Notes under the pieces: generated by a model
Told to the model about the DNA's origin: nothing
The model's input: only the letters and a program-made list of their open reading frames with translations
The model's database searches: none
Virus record (IMG/VR): IMGVR_UViG_3300044980_000010
Span: 39,947 to 103,946 of that record
Strand: one strand, 5' to 3'
Length of the DNA: 64,000 nucleotides
DNA from: a virus
In this document: piece by piece, positions 48,649 through 57,638 of the stretch
Layout: every line of letters starts with the position of its first letter
How positions within the stretch are numbered: the first letter of the stretch is position 1
Position numbers and translations under genes: made by a program

Positions 48649-50151
48649 TTATTTCCGCCAAGTTATGAACTTGAACGACTTGCCGTCGCCGGACTTCACA
48701 AATCCACGCCCCATGATCTGGAGAGTGATGAGGTCCGATGCTGAGTAGTCTTTCCCGCCAACCTTGATAGCTTCGCGGACAAGATTCTCTGGACGGCTGG
48801 CGACGTAGATCGGTTTGCCAGTGGCTACCGACTGCACCGCTGCCTTTGTGGCTGTTTCTTTCTTCACCACAGCAGCCGCTGCCTTGCCTGCTGCACTGCC
48901 GCCCTTTGCGTAGCCGGGGTAGCGGTTCTGAATGGTCTTGGTCACGATGTCCGTTGCGATGGAGTCCACCTTTGCTTGGTGGTACTGGAGCATCTTCGCA
49001 CGGTCTGGGTTTTTCGATTTCCACATCGCGTTCATCTGTGTCTGATAAGCCTTGTCGGCTTTCAGCGCAGCGTACAGACGGTCCTTGATTCCGTTTCCGA
49101 GATCAACCTTCGTCTCATACGGGAAGTCCTTGAAGAATGGCATCTTCAGGAAGCCGCCAAGAACTTTGCCCAGAGAACGGTTGTTGTGTTTGTCACACTC
49201 TTCCGCAACTCCAGACTCGAACTTCTTGCGATCTTCCGTGGCCGCATCGGTCTTGGTCTTCTCAAACGCCGCTTTCTCAGCGAGGAACTTCTTGCGCTCT
49301 GGCGTTTCTGCTGGTGTAGCTGTACGCGCTTTCGCATCCTTGTCCAGATCGGTGTACCAATCTGTGATGCTCTTCACGAGGTCCGTGATTTTTGCAATGT
49401 TCGGGACTACTTTTCCCGTTCCATCTTTCTCCGTTAGCGCAGCATTGAACTGGCTAACAAAGGAGTCCATGTGGACTTCCTTCAGCGCGTCTGCAACCAC
49501 TGGAATAGTGGTGTTATAGAACGCATCGGAGTCGTGCGCTTTCAACTTCTGCAACAGAGACGGAGCCAACTGCCCAAGAGCCTCTGGATGGTTGTTGGCT
49601 TTCAAATCTTCGATCACGTTGTCCCACAGCTTGGGGTCTGCCGCGTAGAGCAGTTCGTCCGTCGCTGTAACCGTGTCGATCATACCTTGCATCTTCTCGT
49701 AGCCTTCGGGTCCACCTACTGAGTCGATGAACGCTTTGGCTTCCTGCATCTCAGAAACACCTTTGGGGAAGATTTGCTTTGCAGCATTCCACCGCTCAAA
49801 GGAGCCGTGCAGTTGCTTCACCACTTCTGCATTTTTTGGATCGGCGTCACGCATCGCTTTCAAAGCTGCGCGAACGTTGGCGGGTGTGGCGTCTGTCGGA
49901 GTCGTGTTTGCTTTCGCAGCAGCTTCGGTCTTGAACTTCTCCTGCTCTTCTGGAGTCTTCTCGGTGCCGTCTGCGTTGTGTGTTTCGGTCTCTTTGCCCT
50001 CAGTGGGTTCAGTAGAGGGTGTTTCCTCACTGCCTGCTGCTGGGGTCACTTCTGAGTCTACTTCAGGGGCTGGAGTTGAGTCCACTTCAGCGGCTGGTGT
50101 CGCATCCACTGTTGCATCCAGTGAAGCGAAATCTACTAAGGCGTCTGCCAT
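48649..50151 (-). CDS. Scaffolding protein candidate
   Basis: 500 aa with AGAAGGA before the ATG. The first ~90 residues are acidic low-complexity Pro/Thr/Glu/Ala repeats (TPAAEVDSTPAPEVDSEV...). The rest is helical and charged with little beta structure, ending in a basic tail (KSFKFITWRK). Position between portal and capsid and the helical, charged composition are typical of capsid scaffolds. Not proven by a family match. Confidence 0.55.
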   Translation of the reverse strand: MADALVDFASLDATVDATPAAEVDSTPAPEVDSEVTPAAGSEETPSTEPTEGKETETHNADGTEKTPEEQEKFKTEAAAKANTTPTDATPANVRAALKAMRDADPKNAEVVKQLHGSFERWNAAKQIFPKGVSEMQEAKAFIDSVGGPEGYEKMQGMIDTVTATDELLYAADPKLWDNVIEDLKANNHPEALGQLAPSLLQKLKAHDSDAFYNTTIPVVADALKEVHMDSFVSQFNAALTEKDGTGKVVPNIAKITDLVKSITDWYTDLDKDAKARTATPAETPERKKFLAEKAAFEKTKTDAATEDRKKFESGVAEECDKHNNRSLGKVLGGFLKMPFFKDFPYETKVDLGNGIKDRLYAALKADKAYQTQMNAMWKSKNPDRAKMLQYHQAKVDSIATDIVTKTIQNRYPGYAKGGSAAGKAAAAVVKKETATKAAVQSVATGKPIYVASRPENLVREAIKVGGKDYSASDLITLQIMGRGFVKSGDGKSFKFITWRK

Positions 50152-50184
50152 TGTGAGTCCTTCTGTTCTGAGTTTTGGAGCCTC

Positions 50185-50208
50185 GGGGCCACGTTGTTCT
50201 GTGGCCCC
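50185..50208 (-). terminator. Strong hairpin between portal and scaffold genes
   Basis: GGGGCCAC (50185-50192) and GTGGCCCC (50201-50208) give an 8-bp GC stem with an 8-base loop 10 bases after the portal stop codon. GAGGCTCC follows rather than a U tract, so a processing or stability hairpin is more likely than a terminator. Confidence 0.45.
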
Positions 50209-50217
50209 TCGTTGGTA

Positions 50218-52815
50218 TTACTCTTGCACTACAGGTTGCTTCAGTGCCTCGGGGATAGCCTTGCTTGCCACTTTGTGGTTCAGGGCTGTCTCCTGCTGCT
50301 GGTCGAACATCTGAGGCGTGGCGTTGATATTCATCTTCGCCAAAGCCTGAGCAGCAATGGGTGGTGGCATTTTCGACACATCGACGCTGATCGACTCGCT
50401 GGGTGGTTTTCCCGGTGGTTGATTTGCTGCCGCGATCTTCTTTGCCATCGCCACGTGTTCCGTCCAGTGCAGGTGAACGTTCTCGTAGCCTGCACGTTGT
50501 TTCTCTGTACCGTGTTTGAATTTCTGTCCCTCGGTGGAGTTCATCCACTCGAAACATTCGTTCGCTTCTACGGCGTGGTTCTCGCTCTCGTCCTGTGCAA
50601 CTGGAATGGTGCTCACAAGCTGAGGCAAAGACTGCATGCCCTGCGTGACTTTATCCACCATAGCCAACGCTTCGGGTGGAACCTGTTGTCCACTCTGCGC
50701 GTGCTGTTGCATCTCACCCTTGATCTTATCCAGACCTTGCTGCATCTGTAGAACCTGAGGGTTGGGCATTGGCCCTTGTCGCAGCAGTAGCTCAAACTCG
50801 CTCTGCTGTTTAGTGACGGACGATGCTCCTGCCACCTTGTAGTTCTTCATGCGTAATGCGCTAGCGGTCTCAGCCAAGTTAGACGGGCTGAAAATCCACT
50901 GAGCCAACGCTGGATTCGAGGCGCTCTTGTCCACCAGACCCATGATCTTCGTCTCTTTCTGCTGCCAAGACTCAGGGAACGCAGGGTTGCTCTCGGCGTA
51001 GCAAAGAACGTTGCCGCCAAGCAGGTTTGCTGTGTTCACCGAAACGTTTCCACGTCCCGGTCCAAGGTTCTGTGTGATCTGTTTGCCGTCACGGCACTCT
51101 GCGGCGCAGCGTACAGCTTGACCAGCGGCCTGCGCGAACATGTCCTGAATGTTGTTCCATGGACAACCTACGCGCTGTAATGCTTGGTCTCTCTGAATAA
51201 CTGCGTTGCCTACTGTGTTCTCTCCTGTGTTGTTTCCAAACAGAGATGGCAGTGCGCCCGAGATTTCCTCAGACAGAGTTGTGATGAACCATTTGATGAA
51301 GTCCGGCAGCGCAGGTTGATGCTGCGGTGTAGGCTCCACCATGATGTACTGTGACTCTACGGTCAATCCCGGTTGTGGCTGGAATGGGCCGATGCTGCCG
51401 GGAACGTTGGGTTCAGTTTTGATAGCATCCATGTCGAACGCTTCGGCATTCATCCATTTCTTGGGGATGGTTCTTTTGAAGAAGTCATCCAACAAGTCTA
51501 CCCAGTCGTTGATTCTCTTCTGGACAGAGATGAGGGCCGTTCCCATCGCTCTTCGGTTCTGGCCTTTACCCGCTGTCGGGTGGCCGATGACCAAGTGGTC
51601 ATCCATCTTCTCATTGCGGGAGAAGGCGTATTCTTGTCCTGCACGCGCCAGTAAGCACCCGTCTGGGAATGCCTCCAGCAGTTCTGCTTTGGCTTCGTCA
51701 CCCACCGATGCATCCAAGAACATTGAAGGCCGTAGCCAAGTGAACTTGACTGTGGTGTGACGACTTAGTGAGTCGCCTGTGACGTACGCTCCTAATACCG
51801 CTTGTCGAACGTTCTCGCGTGCAATGCGGTCCAGTTGTGTTGACGATTGACCATCAGTTCCTGTGGTGATCTTTGAAGCTATCCACGGGAACATTCCGCG
51901 CACCAGAGCAACGTCGTAGTCCAAAAACAACTGGACGAACGGCATCTCGGAGAAGTTATCTACGGAAATGGGAACTTTGTGATCCAGCTTCCCGTGTACC
52001 GTTGTCACTTCCATACCGAGTGGTTTCTTTGCTCCGTTGCCTACTCCACTTTCAGAGAGTAGACCGTCGATCTCGTCTCCACCAGTTGACTCGGACTCTG
52101 TAACCTCTAGAAAGTCTTCTTGTCCTTCTTGGCCTGTTGGCTCGTCGTCTGGAGGCGCTAGCTCGTCTTGTGGAACGGTTGGTGTAGTTCTGTCCTCTTC
52201 AAACCCATACTTCTGACCGTTCAGTTCGTACCGTGTCCACATGAGGACTCGATCTTCATTCCAGAAAACTCTGGCGCACTGAACTAGGAGGTCGTGAAGG
52301 TTATTGTTGCGTGCCCAGATGTCTTTGAATCTATCGGCCTCTTCCGCCGCGATCTTGTCTGGACCCCACTCTGGGTTTGCTGGGAAGAACTCTACCTTTG
52401 GCACCTCACGAGATAAAGCCGAGACGATGATGTCGCCTTTCGGGCCGTATACGTTGGTGTCATAAATGCTGTTGTGATTTCTCTCGTTGGCTTTCTTTCC
52501 CTGACCGCCACCGGGGAGTTCCCAGCCACCGCGCTTACCGCGCAGTAGGTGCTGGTAGCCGCGCTCAAAATGCAACGCCTCCCAAGCCTGCTCAACTTCC
52601 ATGCGTCGTGCTGCTACATCGCACTTAGACACTAGATCATCTAAGCCGAGGAGCGCACCGCGTGCTGTTTCACTCAAATCCGCGAAAGGCTCAGGGCTGT
52701 ACGGGAAAGGAGCATACACGCCGAGGGGACTGTCGTTCGGGTTTTCCGGTTGTTCGGAACCCTTCTTGCCTTCTGTCCCTGCCCCTGTAACTTCGGGCAC
52801 GTCGTTTTCAGCCAT
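50218..52815 (-). CDS. Portal protein
   Basis: 865 aa with CAGGAG before the ATG. After an acidic N-terminus, the sequence RMEVEQAWEALHFERGYQHL...NERNHNSIYDTNVYGPKGDI and VSVDNFSEMPFV/LDYDVALVRGMFPW-type blocks, then a long helical C-terminal part (LQMQQGLDKIKGEMQQHAQS) fit the stem-crown-barrel plan of phage portals. Its order (TerL, small genes, portal, scaffold, capsid) is canonical. The large size (over 800 aa) is at the upper end for portals, with a helical barrel extension. Confidence 0.82.
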   Translation of the reverse strand: MAENDVPEVTGAGTEGKKGSEQPENPNDSPLGVYAPFPYSPEPFADLSETARGALLGLDDLVSKCDVAARRMEVEQAWEALHFERGYQHLLRGKRGGWELPGGGQGKKANERNHNSIYDTNVYGPKGDIIVSALSREVPKVEFFPANPEWGPDKIAAEEADRFKDIWARNNNLHDLLVQCARVFWNEDRVLMWTRYELNGQKYGFEEDRTTPTVPQDELAPPDDEPTGQEGQEDFLEVTESESTGGDEIDGLLSESGVGNGAKKPLGMEVTTVHGKLDHKVPISVDNFSEMPFVQLFLDYDVALVRGMFPWIASKITTGTDGQSSTQLDRIARENVRQAVLGAYVTGDSLSRHTTVKFTWLRPSMFLDASVGDEAKAELLEAFPDGCLLARAGQEYAFSRNEKMDDHLVIGHPTAGKGQNRRAMGTALISVQKRINDWVDLLDDFFKRTIPKKWMNAEAFDMDAIKTEPNVPGSIGPFQPQPGLTVESQYIMVEPTPQHQPALPDFIKWFITTLSEEISGALPSLFGNNTGENTVGNAVIQRDQALQRVGCPWNNIQDMFAQAAGQAVRCAAECRDGKQITQNLGPGRGNVSVNTANLLGGNVLCYAESNPAFPESWQQKETKIMGLVDKSASNPALAQWIFSPSNLAETASALRMKNYKVAGASSVTKQQSEFELLLRQGPMPNPQVLQMQQGLDKIKGEMQQHAQSGQQVPPEALAMVDKVTQGMQSLPQLVSTIPVAQDESENHAVEANECFEWMNSTEGQKFKHGTEKQRAGYENVHLHWTEHVAMAKKIAAANQPPGKPPSESISVDVSKMPPPIAAQALAKMNINATPQMFDQQQETALNHKVASKAIPEALKQPVVQE

Positions 52816-52838
52816 TGCTCATCTCCTGTGTGCCGCGC

Positions 52839-53045
52839 TTAGTGCTTCATTGCCTTGAAGCCTTTTGCACTGGCTTTCATGTGCTTCAAGTGCGAACTGT
52901 CACCAGCGTGTGGTGTGAGGTCGCTCGCCGGAATCTTTTCATCCTTGGGAATGCCAAGGGCTTCGTGCAGCCCACCGGGATGCTTGACGGTAAATCCGCC
53001 CTTATCTCCCAGATTGACTTTGTGTGCTTTGTGGCCGATTGCCAT
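52839..53045 (-). CDS. 68-aa His/Lys-rich protein
   Basis: TAGGAG before the ATG. MAIGHKAHKVNLGDKGGF, then KHPGGLHEALGIPKDEKIP and a basic KHMKASAKGFKAMKH tail. This type of short Lys/His-rich protein with GIPxDEKIP is familiar from other phage head regions, function unknown (from memory). Confidence 0.65.
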   Translation of the reverse strand: MAIGHKAHKVNLGDKGGFTVKHPGGLHEALGIPKDEKIPASDLTPHAGDSSHLKHMKASAKGFKAMKH

Positions 53046-53053
53046 ACCTTCTC

Positions 53054-53233
53054 CTACGCGGCTCGAAGAGAGCCTTTTACCAACTGACCACCGGAGTCAA
53101 CTTTTGGTTTCTTCCGGCGCGGAGGCGTCATAGGCGCTTCGCCTTCCAACCAGCTTGGTAGTGGAGTGGAGTTCAGTGAAGCGGTCTCCGCAGGTACATC
53201 TTGTTTCTTCTTTGGGTATCCGAGGCCAATCAT
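53054..53233 (-). CDS. 59-aa basic protein
   Basis: MIGLGYPKKKQDVPAETASL...RRKKPKVDSGGQ, 59 aa. AAGGAG lies 8 bases before the ATG and the start overlaps the stop of the next upstream gene (TAATG). Basic, proline-rich, no recognised motif. One of a chain of six small genes between portal and TerL. Confidence 0.6.
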   Translation of the reverse strand: MIGLGYPKKKQDVPAETASLNSTPLPSWLEGEAPMTPPRRKKPKVDSGGQLVKGSLRAA

Positions 53234-53463
53234 TACTTCTTCTCCTTGGCGTCCCAGAAACGGCAGTAAGCAACTGCGTGAACTTTAACGTCTCCGTTCG
53301 GCAAGCGTGGCCGCTCAGACAACTCTTTCATCTTGGGTCCATCGCAGCCGCTCTCCTCGCGTTTGAAATGCTCGCAGTTGAAGCAGTGCTCAGAACTTCC
53401 GGGGTGATGAGACTGGTAGCCAGTCTTTGGTTCTTTGATGATGGAGAATGCATACTTAGCCAT
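53233..53463 (-). CDS. 76-aa Cys-rich protein (HiPIP-like pattern)
   Basis: Started at MAKYAFSIIKEP (AAGGAG upstream). CFNCEHFKREESGCDGP...AVAYCRFW contains four Cys in a C-x2-C...C...C order with aromatic neighbours, reminiscent of high-potential iron-sulfur or zinc sites seen in small phage head-region proteins. Cofactor cannot be decided. Confidence 0.6.
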   Translation of the reverse strand: MAKYAFSIIKEPKTGYQSHHPGSSEHCFNCEHFKREESGCDGPKMKELSERPRLPNGDVKVHAVAYCRFWDAKEKK

Positions 53464-53626
53464 TGCTGTTCTCCTTCTTCCGACCGAATCCCGGTGCTTT
53501 GCGTTTCCGCTCTGGCAGATTCTTGAAATCAGTGGCGCGGTCCCACTCTGCCAGCTTTCCTTCACCGCCTACTTTTTCAGGGTGCGCGTGGAGGAACCGC
53601 TGTTGTGCTCCAGAAACGAACGGCAT
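53456..53626 (-). CDS. 56-aa protein, MPFxSxAQxRF type
   Basis: MPFVSGAQQRFLHAHPEKVG...DRATDFKNLPERK, with AAGGAG 8 bases before the ATG. The F-x-S-x-A-Q-x-R-F opening and LPER end are shared by many small phage proteins of unknown function (from memory). Overlaps the next gene by 8 bases. Confidence 0.65.
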   Translation of the reverse strand: MPFVSGAQQRFLHAHPEKVGGEGKLAEWDRATDFKNLPERKRKAPGFGRKKENSNG

Positions 53627-53636
53627 AAACCGCTCC

Positions 53637-53831
53637 TTAGGACTTGATCTTCTGCTGCCGAATGTCACAACAGGAGACATTGACGGTGACCGTTTCGGGA
53701 CCGTATGCTTCAGTCAGTAGAATGGTAGCCACTCCGTTGCTCACGGACTGCACGACTCCTGACAACTGCACACCGTTACCGACCGAAACCAATCGACCGT
53801 TTGCATCTGTGTTTGTGGTTGGTGCTGCCAT
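53637..53831 (-). CDS. 64-aa beta protein
   Basis: AAGGAG before the ATG. LVSVGNGVQLSGVVQSVSNG VATILLTEAYG split by one turn looks like a small SH3/OB barrel; similar in style to the products of 11229-11606 and 35800-36033. Likely a minor head component. Confidence 0.55.
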   Translation of the reverse strand: MAAPTTNTDANGRLVSVGNGVQLSGVVQSVSNGVATILLTEAYGPETVTVNVSCCDIRQQKIKS

Positions 53832-53841
53832 GTGATTCTCC

Positions 53842-54321
53842 TTAGCTTAGGTCTGGCATTGCAAAGCCGTCTTCCTCAGACGTTGCGCTCTGCTGTGCTT
53901 TTCCTTTGCTGAGATACGGGCTGTCCTTCTCTTCGTTCTCTTCTTTGCCTGCGGGTGGTACTGCTGCAAGCTGGCGAGCCTCTTCGTGCGCTTTGTGCGC
54001 GTGCTCGTGAACGTTGGTGTGGGTGTGTCCGTCCTTGTGATGAGAAGTCACAGTGTGGCGTCCGGCCTCTTCATCGTGGTGGATGATGACCTTGTGCGCC
54101 TTTCCGTGCTCCGCAACCACGGGATGCTGCTCTTCCTCGTGCTCGTGCTGTTCAGAAGGTTCGCCACCCTCTTTTTCACCAGCCTCGAACTCGGGCGTCT
54201 CTTTGGCTTCGTGCTCAGGCGACTCACTGTGCATACCGTCTTCGGTGTGGTCTTCATCATACTTCTTACCAGCGAAGATTGACCCAAAGCGTTTGCCGGG
54301 AGTTTTCTTAGATTCGTACAT
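53842..54321 (-). CDS. His/Glu-rich acidic protein
   Basis: 159 aa from MYESKKTPGKRF, chosen because GGAG lies 6-9 bases upstream; earlier ATGs at 54333 and 54342 have no such site. The middle is extremely rich in Glu and His (EQHEHEEEQHPVVAEHGKAH, HHKDGHTHTNVHEHAHKAHE), suggesting metal binding or a flexible, disordered role. Its start lies in the last bases of the Endo VII gene. Confidence 0.6.
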   Translation of the reverse strand: MYESKKTPGKRFGSIFAGKKYDEDHTEDGMHSESPEHEAKETPEFEAGEKEGGEPSEQHEHEEEQHPVVAEHGKAHKVIIHHDEEAGRHTVTSHHKDGHTHTNVHEHAHKAHEEARQLAAVPPAGKEENEEKDSPYLSKGKAQQSATSEEDGFAMPDLS

Positions 54322-54706
54322 GTTGTTCTCCATGCTTCTCAAGATACTCTGCTGCTAAACGGCAGAGGTTTGGATCGTCCTCAAGTAAACCTATCGCCAA
54401 ATTGCAATCCCTATGAATGAAGTCTCTCAATTTGTTTGTTCGATGGTCGTGATCCAAATGAGCACGTTCTTTGCCCAGAGGTCTCTTGCAGAGACCACAT
54501 AGGTCTCCATCTTTTCTTTGCTTCTCACGCTTTTCAGCGTATTGCTTGGGAGTCAACCCGAAGCGTTCTCCTCGGCGGTCTCTTTTGACTAAGTGTGCAG
54601 GTCGGTACTTCTTCTGATAGCACCTCTTACATAAGCCTTTGGCTTGGTAAGGAAGTCTTGGGTGACACTTTGGAATGCTTCTTGATCCCGGTATTCCTGT
54701 TGGCAT
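54308..54706 (-). CDS. Recombination endonuclease VII-like (HNH) protein
   Basis: 132 aa. LCKRCYQKKY near residue 26 and DLCGLCKRPLGKERAHLDHD with HRTNKLRDFIHRDCNLAIGL and LLEDDPNLCRLAAEYL match the Endo VII family (T4 gp49), a His-Asn-His nuclease with two Cys-pair zinc sites that resolves branched DNA. It could serve packaging or, as an inserted HNH gene, homing; two hairpins (54727-54757 and 54760-54782) lie just upstream, and it interrupts the small-gene chain. Confidence 0.85.
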   Translation of the reverse strand: MPTGIPGSRSIPKCHPRLPYQAKGLCKRCYQKKYRPAHLVKRDRRGERFGLTPKQYAEKREKQRKDGDLCGLCKRPLGKERAHLDHDHRTNKLRDFIHRDCNLAIGLLEDDPNLCRLAAEYLEKHGEQHVRI

Positions 54707-54726
54707 TTCTAACTCCTATACAGTTC

Positions 54727-54782
54727 GAGCCGGAAGTGGTATAGGCACTCCCGGCTCTACGCTGGGTAATTAGTCCAGCGTT
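54727..54782 (-). repeat. Two tandem hairpins upstream of the Endo VII gene
   Basis: GAGCCGG...CCGGCTC (54727-54757, with inner AGTG/CACT) and CGCTGG...CCAGCG (54760-54782 region). They fill the 79-base gap between the gene ending at 54786 and the Endo VII start. Neither has a U tract on the - strand. Confidence 0.6.
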
Positions 54783-54785
54783 TCC

Positions 54786-55001
54786 TTATTTCTTGTCGTT
54801 CCCAAGCAGTTCGCTCACCTTTGCAGCGAGAGCGGCCTTGGTGTTGCAAACGTACTTGTCAGGCTCGACCCAAGGAGAAGGAACCCAACCCTTTTTCTGG
54901 GATAAGGTCTTCTTCGGTTCGTAGCTTGCTTCGATCTCAAAACCGTTCTTTGCAACGGTGATGCAGATGCGAGTCAGCTTGCCTTTATCTTTCTCTGCCA
55001 T
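54786..55001 (-). CDS. 71-aa hypothetical protein
   Basis: Started at MAEKDKGKLTRICITVAK (GGGGGAAG upstream). Beta-alpha pattern (LTRICITVAKNGFEIEASYE, then a C-terminal helix AALAAKVSELLG). No family recognised. Confidence 0.6.
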   Translation of the reverse strand: MAEKDKGKLTRICITVAKNGFEIEASYEPKKTLSQKKGWVPSPWVEPDKYVCNTKAALAAKVSELLGNDKK

Positions 55002-55050
55002 GGTTCTTCCCCCGGCGCAGCTTGGCGCTTCACAACAGTCCATGCTTCAC

Positions 55051-55434
55051 CTATTTCTTGGCGGCTGCTGCCGCTGCTTCTGCTGCCTCTTGCTCTTCAG
55101 CAAGTTCTTTCTCGATCCTTGCGTTGTGCTCGTCTTGCTCTGCCTGCCACGAGGTTTTAACAGGTGGTGCAGTAAAGCTAGCGAAGCTGGGCTTCTCTGG
55201 TTTCTTTGCAGTAGGGTCAATGCCTACGCGCCGATTGATATTCAGTTCGTACATACCAATCTTTGCAGTCAGCAGTGCTTTCTCTGCACGCAGATCAGCA
55301 ATCACTCCGTCCTTGTCCTGACGAAGCTGCTGCATGTCCGTACGGAGCAACATTAAATCCTGCTCCAGACGTTGGACTAAGGAAGAGTAAAATAACTCAT
55401 CCCATGTGTCTCTGATCCATGCGCCGATGTTCAT
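55051..55434 (-). CDS. Coiled-coil protein following TerL
   Basis: 127 aa from MNIGAWIRDTWDELFYSS, overlapping the TerL stop (ATGA). An N-terminal amphipathic segment precedes a heptad helix (LVQRLEQDLMLLRTDMQQLR) and an Ala/Glu-rich tail. Coupled to TerL, so a packaging accessory is possible (inference). Confidence 0.55.
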   Translation of the reverse strand: MNIGAWIRDTWDELFYSSLVQRLEQDLMLLRTDMQQLRQDKDGVIADLRAEKALLTAKIGMYELNINRRVGIDPTAKKPEKPSFASFTAPPVKTSWQAEQDEHNARIEKELAEEQEAAEAAAAAAKK

Positions 55435-57110
55435 CCCTGATCCTGCTTTCCCATCCACACGGGTTGTTCCGGTGGTCTGAATGATGCGGTCCTGTTCGCA
55501 GCTTCAGCGTCCAGTTTCATCTTCAAAAAGTGTGCGGCCAGAGGATCAGTCTTTTTCAGCTTATCGACTCGCTCTTTCTCTGCTTGTGCGGCTGGCTTCT
55601 TGCGTGCGGCTAGGTGTCCGTACAATCCGTAACGGAAACCGTCGTAGCAGTCGTCGCCTTTAGCATCGACTTTGAGCACGTCATCAAGTAGGTCTGGGTT
55701 TCGCATCAACGACGGGATTGCAAGAATGATTTCCTTGCAGGTGTCGAGGATTACTAGCTCACCCTTCTTAATGGCGTTGTACATCAGGGACGCGGAACCG
55801 ATACGATCTCGCGTAGCTGACGTGACTGGCGGGAGTCCCACTTGCTTCAACGCTCGTGAGTACTCATCCGCAGGTGTTCTGTTGTCCATCTGGCGATTGA
55901 ACTTTTCGTGAGAGAAGTAAATCGCGTTCAGTTTGACGGGTTGACCGTTAGGGAGGTGGCATTTCGATTTGATGAGAGATGCTAACTCATCCATCGTTTT
56001 TCCACCCGTCACTACCAGTTCAGCAAAACACACAGTCTTGAGTCTGTAGTTTTCTCCAACTGAGTCCTTGACCATCGCCTTTGTGAATAGATAAGTGGCG
56101 TTGGCGTGCTGCATTCCCCAGTCTTCTCCTGCCCACACTGGCTGGTAGTCTTGCCAGACGATTGAGTCAGGGTCTTCTCTGAGGTTGATTACGTGGTAAG
56201 AAGGATCGAAGCAGTCGAAGTATTGTCCCTCGACAGAACCATCGTACCCGTATAGAACTTTGTCGCGCTTCGCCTTCGGCATCGACATGAGACGTGCGAT
56301 GATGCCGGGGTCGCGTGCGAGCAGTTCTGGGTTGTCCATTACTGTCGAACGCTGATAGGCGTATTTGCTTGGGTCATAAATCTTGACCCACTCACCAGAT
56401 TCCTGAACCCACCATGTGCCATCCACAGGATCGCGCTTGGCTTCCTCGCCGGGATTCCAAGGCTCCTGCTGTACAAACAAGGTGCGGTAGTATTCGTAGT
56501 GAGGGCCTAACGGGTTTGTGCAGCCCACGATTGCCGGGATGGGCAGGTTACCTGCTTCATCTCTCTCGCAACCTGCGTTGACGATGTTTCTGGAGTAGAG
56601 CATCATCCATGCATCGGGTGAGAACTGTCCACACTCGTCAACGAGAATAGCTGGGTACGCTTGGCCTAAGTACTGCTCGATGTCTCGATCTTTGTTGTTC
56701 TGACAGTGACCGAACACGATGCGCGATCCATTCTTCAACGTCGCTACGTGCTTTGTTTGGTCGTAGTCATATAGTTCCGGTGGCATGAAGGTTTTGAAAT
56801 CTGAGATAGCACCAGACTCCAACTCCTTAAACGTACGCCGCAGCACAAGCAGGTTGCAGTTATTCCACTGCAAGCAGTAGTGCATCACGAAGTACATTAA
56901 CCAACCACACGTTTTGCCTGAACGGATGCCGCCAGTACTGAGGCACTGTTCTGCCGCAGGCTGTACGTACACTTTGCCGTTACGCATCACGTTCCGTAGC
57001 AGTTCTGTCTGCTTCGCTTGGAACCTGAAAATCTTGTCAAAGTTCAGCGTCCCGTCCGCGTTCAGGTACGGCTTTGTTTCTACCGCGTCTGTAATCTTTT
57101 TTCGGGGCAC
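55431..57110 (-). CDS. terL: Terminase large subunit
   Basis: 559 aa from GTG 57110 (AGAGG upstream). ATPase: Walker A-like STGGIRSGKT at 58-67, Walker B AILVDE 154-159, then a coupling motif region (AIVGCTNPLG). Nuclease: acidic WAGEDWG near residue 325 and KGDDCYDGFRYGLYG near 505 supply the RNase H-type metal ligands. This motor translocates DNA into the prohead and cuts it. Its best partner is the small protein encoded just upstream. Confidence 0.97.
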   Translation of the reverse strand: MPRKKITDAVETKPYLNADGTLNFDKIFRFQAKQTELLRNVMRNGKVYVQPAAEQCLSTGGIRSGKTCGWLMYFVMHYCLQWNNCNLLVLRRTFKELESGAISDFKTFMPPELYDYDQTKHVATLKNGSRIVFGHCQNNKDRDIEQYLGQAYPAILVDECGQFSPDAWMMLYSRNIVNAGCERDEAGNLPIPAIVGCTNPLGPHYEYYRTLFVQQEPWNPGEEAKRDPVDGTWWVQESGEWVKIYDPSKYAYQRSTVMDNPELLARDPGIIARLMSMPKAKRDKVLYGYDGSVEGQYFDCFDPSYHVINLREDPDSIVWQDYQPVWAGEDWGMQHANATYLFTKAMVKDSVGENYRLKTVCFAELVVTGGKTMDELASLIKSKCHLPNGQPVKLNAIYFSHEKFNRQMDNRTPADEYSRALKQVGLPPVTSATRDRIGSASLMYNAIKKGELVILDTCKEIILAIPSLMRNPDLLDDVLKVDAKGDDCYDGFRYGLYGHLAARKKPAAQAEKERVDKLKKTDPLAAHFLKMKLDAEAANRTASFRPPEQPVWMGKQDQG

Positions 57111-57120
57111 TGAGTTGCCT

Positions 57121-57630
57121 CTAGTTCTGTTGGATGACCACAGCGTCTACGAACGACGGCTGAGTCTTCTCTGCCAGCTTCTTGCTTTCGTCCACTACTT
57201 GTGGGTGCATGAGTTCTGGTGAGACAACGATGATCGTCTTCACGGGTTGATTCGTGAGTTTGTCTAACTCCTGCTCTGAGGGTGCAGGTTTTCCGAGTGC
57301 GCTGAGTCGCATAATCTCGAATGCTTTTACTGCCGCCATCATTGCCTTTGGATCGTCGCTGTCATTCTGAGCGATGCGGACGATGTTCAAAAAGGCATGC
57401 ATGTACTCCGTGAGTCCTTCTTTGGTTGGACTCGCTGAGTTTAGAAGTTTGCGCTCTGCGCGTGTGAACTCTATCGTGGGGAGCAGGGGCTTCGGCTTCT
57501 TTGCGAAGGTGCCTCCTTTGGTCCTCACCATCTCTCGTGTTCCGCCTTCTTTGGTCTTGACGATAACGAGTGATGTCTCAGGCGGGGTTGATTCCGCCTG
57601 AGTTTTATCTTTTGCTACTGAGTCCGGCAT
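57121..57630 (-). CDS. Small terminase subunit candidate
   Basis: 169 aa with AAGGAG before the ATG, 10 bases upstream of TerL. A variable charged N-terminus is followed by a helical core (FTRAERKLLNSASPTKEGLT, MHAFLNIVRIAQND) and a C-terminal strand region (KTIIVVSPELMHP). Position and helical core fit TerS; a DNA-binding HTH is not obvious. Assigned by context. Confidence 0.5.
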   Translation of the reverse strand: MPDSVAKDKTQAESTPPETSLVIVKTKEGGTREMVRTKGGTFAKKPKPLLPTIEFTRAERKLLNSASPTKEGLTEYMHAFLNIVRIAQNDSDDPKAMMAAVKAFEIMRLSALGKPAPSEQELDKLTNQPVKTIIVVSPELMHPQVVDESKKLAEKTQPSFVDAVVIQQN

Positions 57631-57638
57631 GGTGCTCC

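Noticed and set aside
48611-49024. N-terminal extension of the 67-aa gene
   Set aside because: It would overlap most of the scaffold candidate's 3' end, while ATG 48610 has a perfect Shine-Dalgarno.
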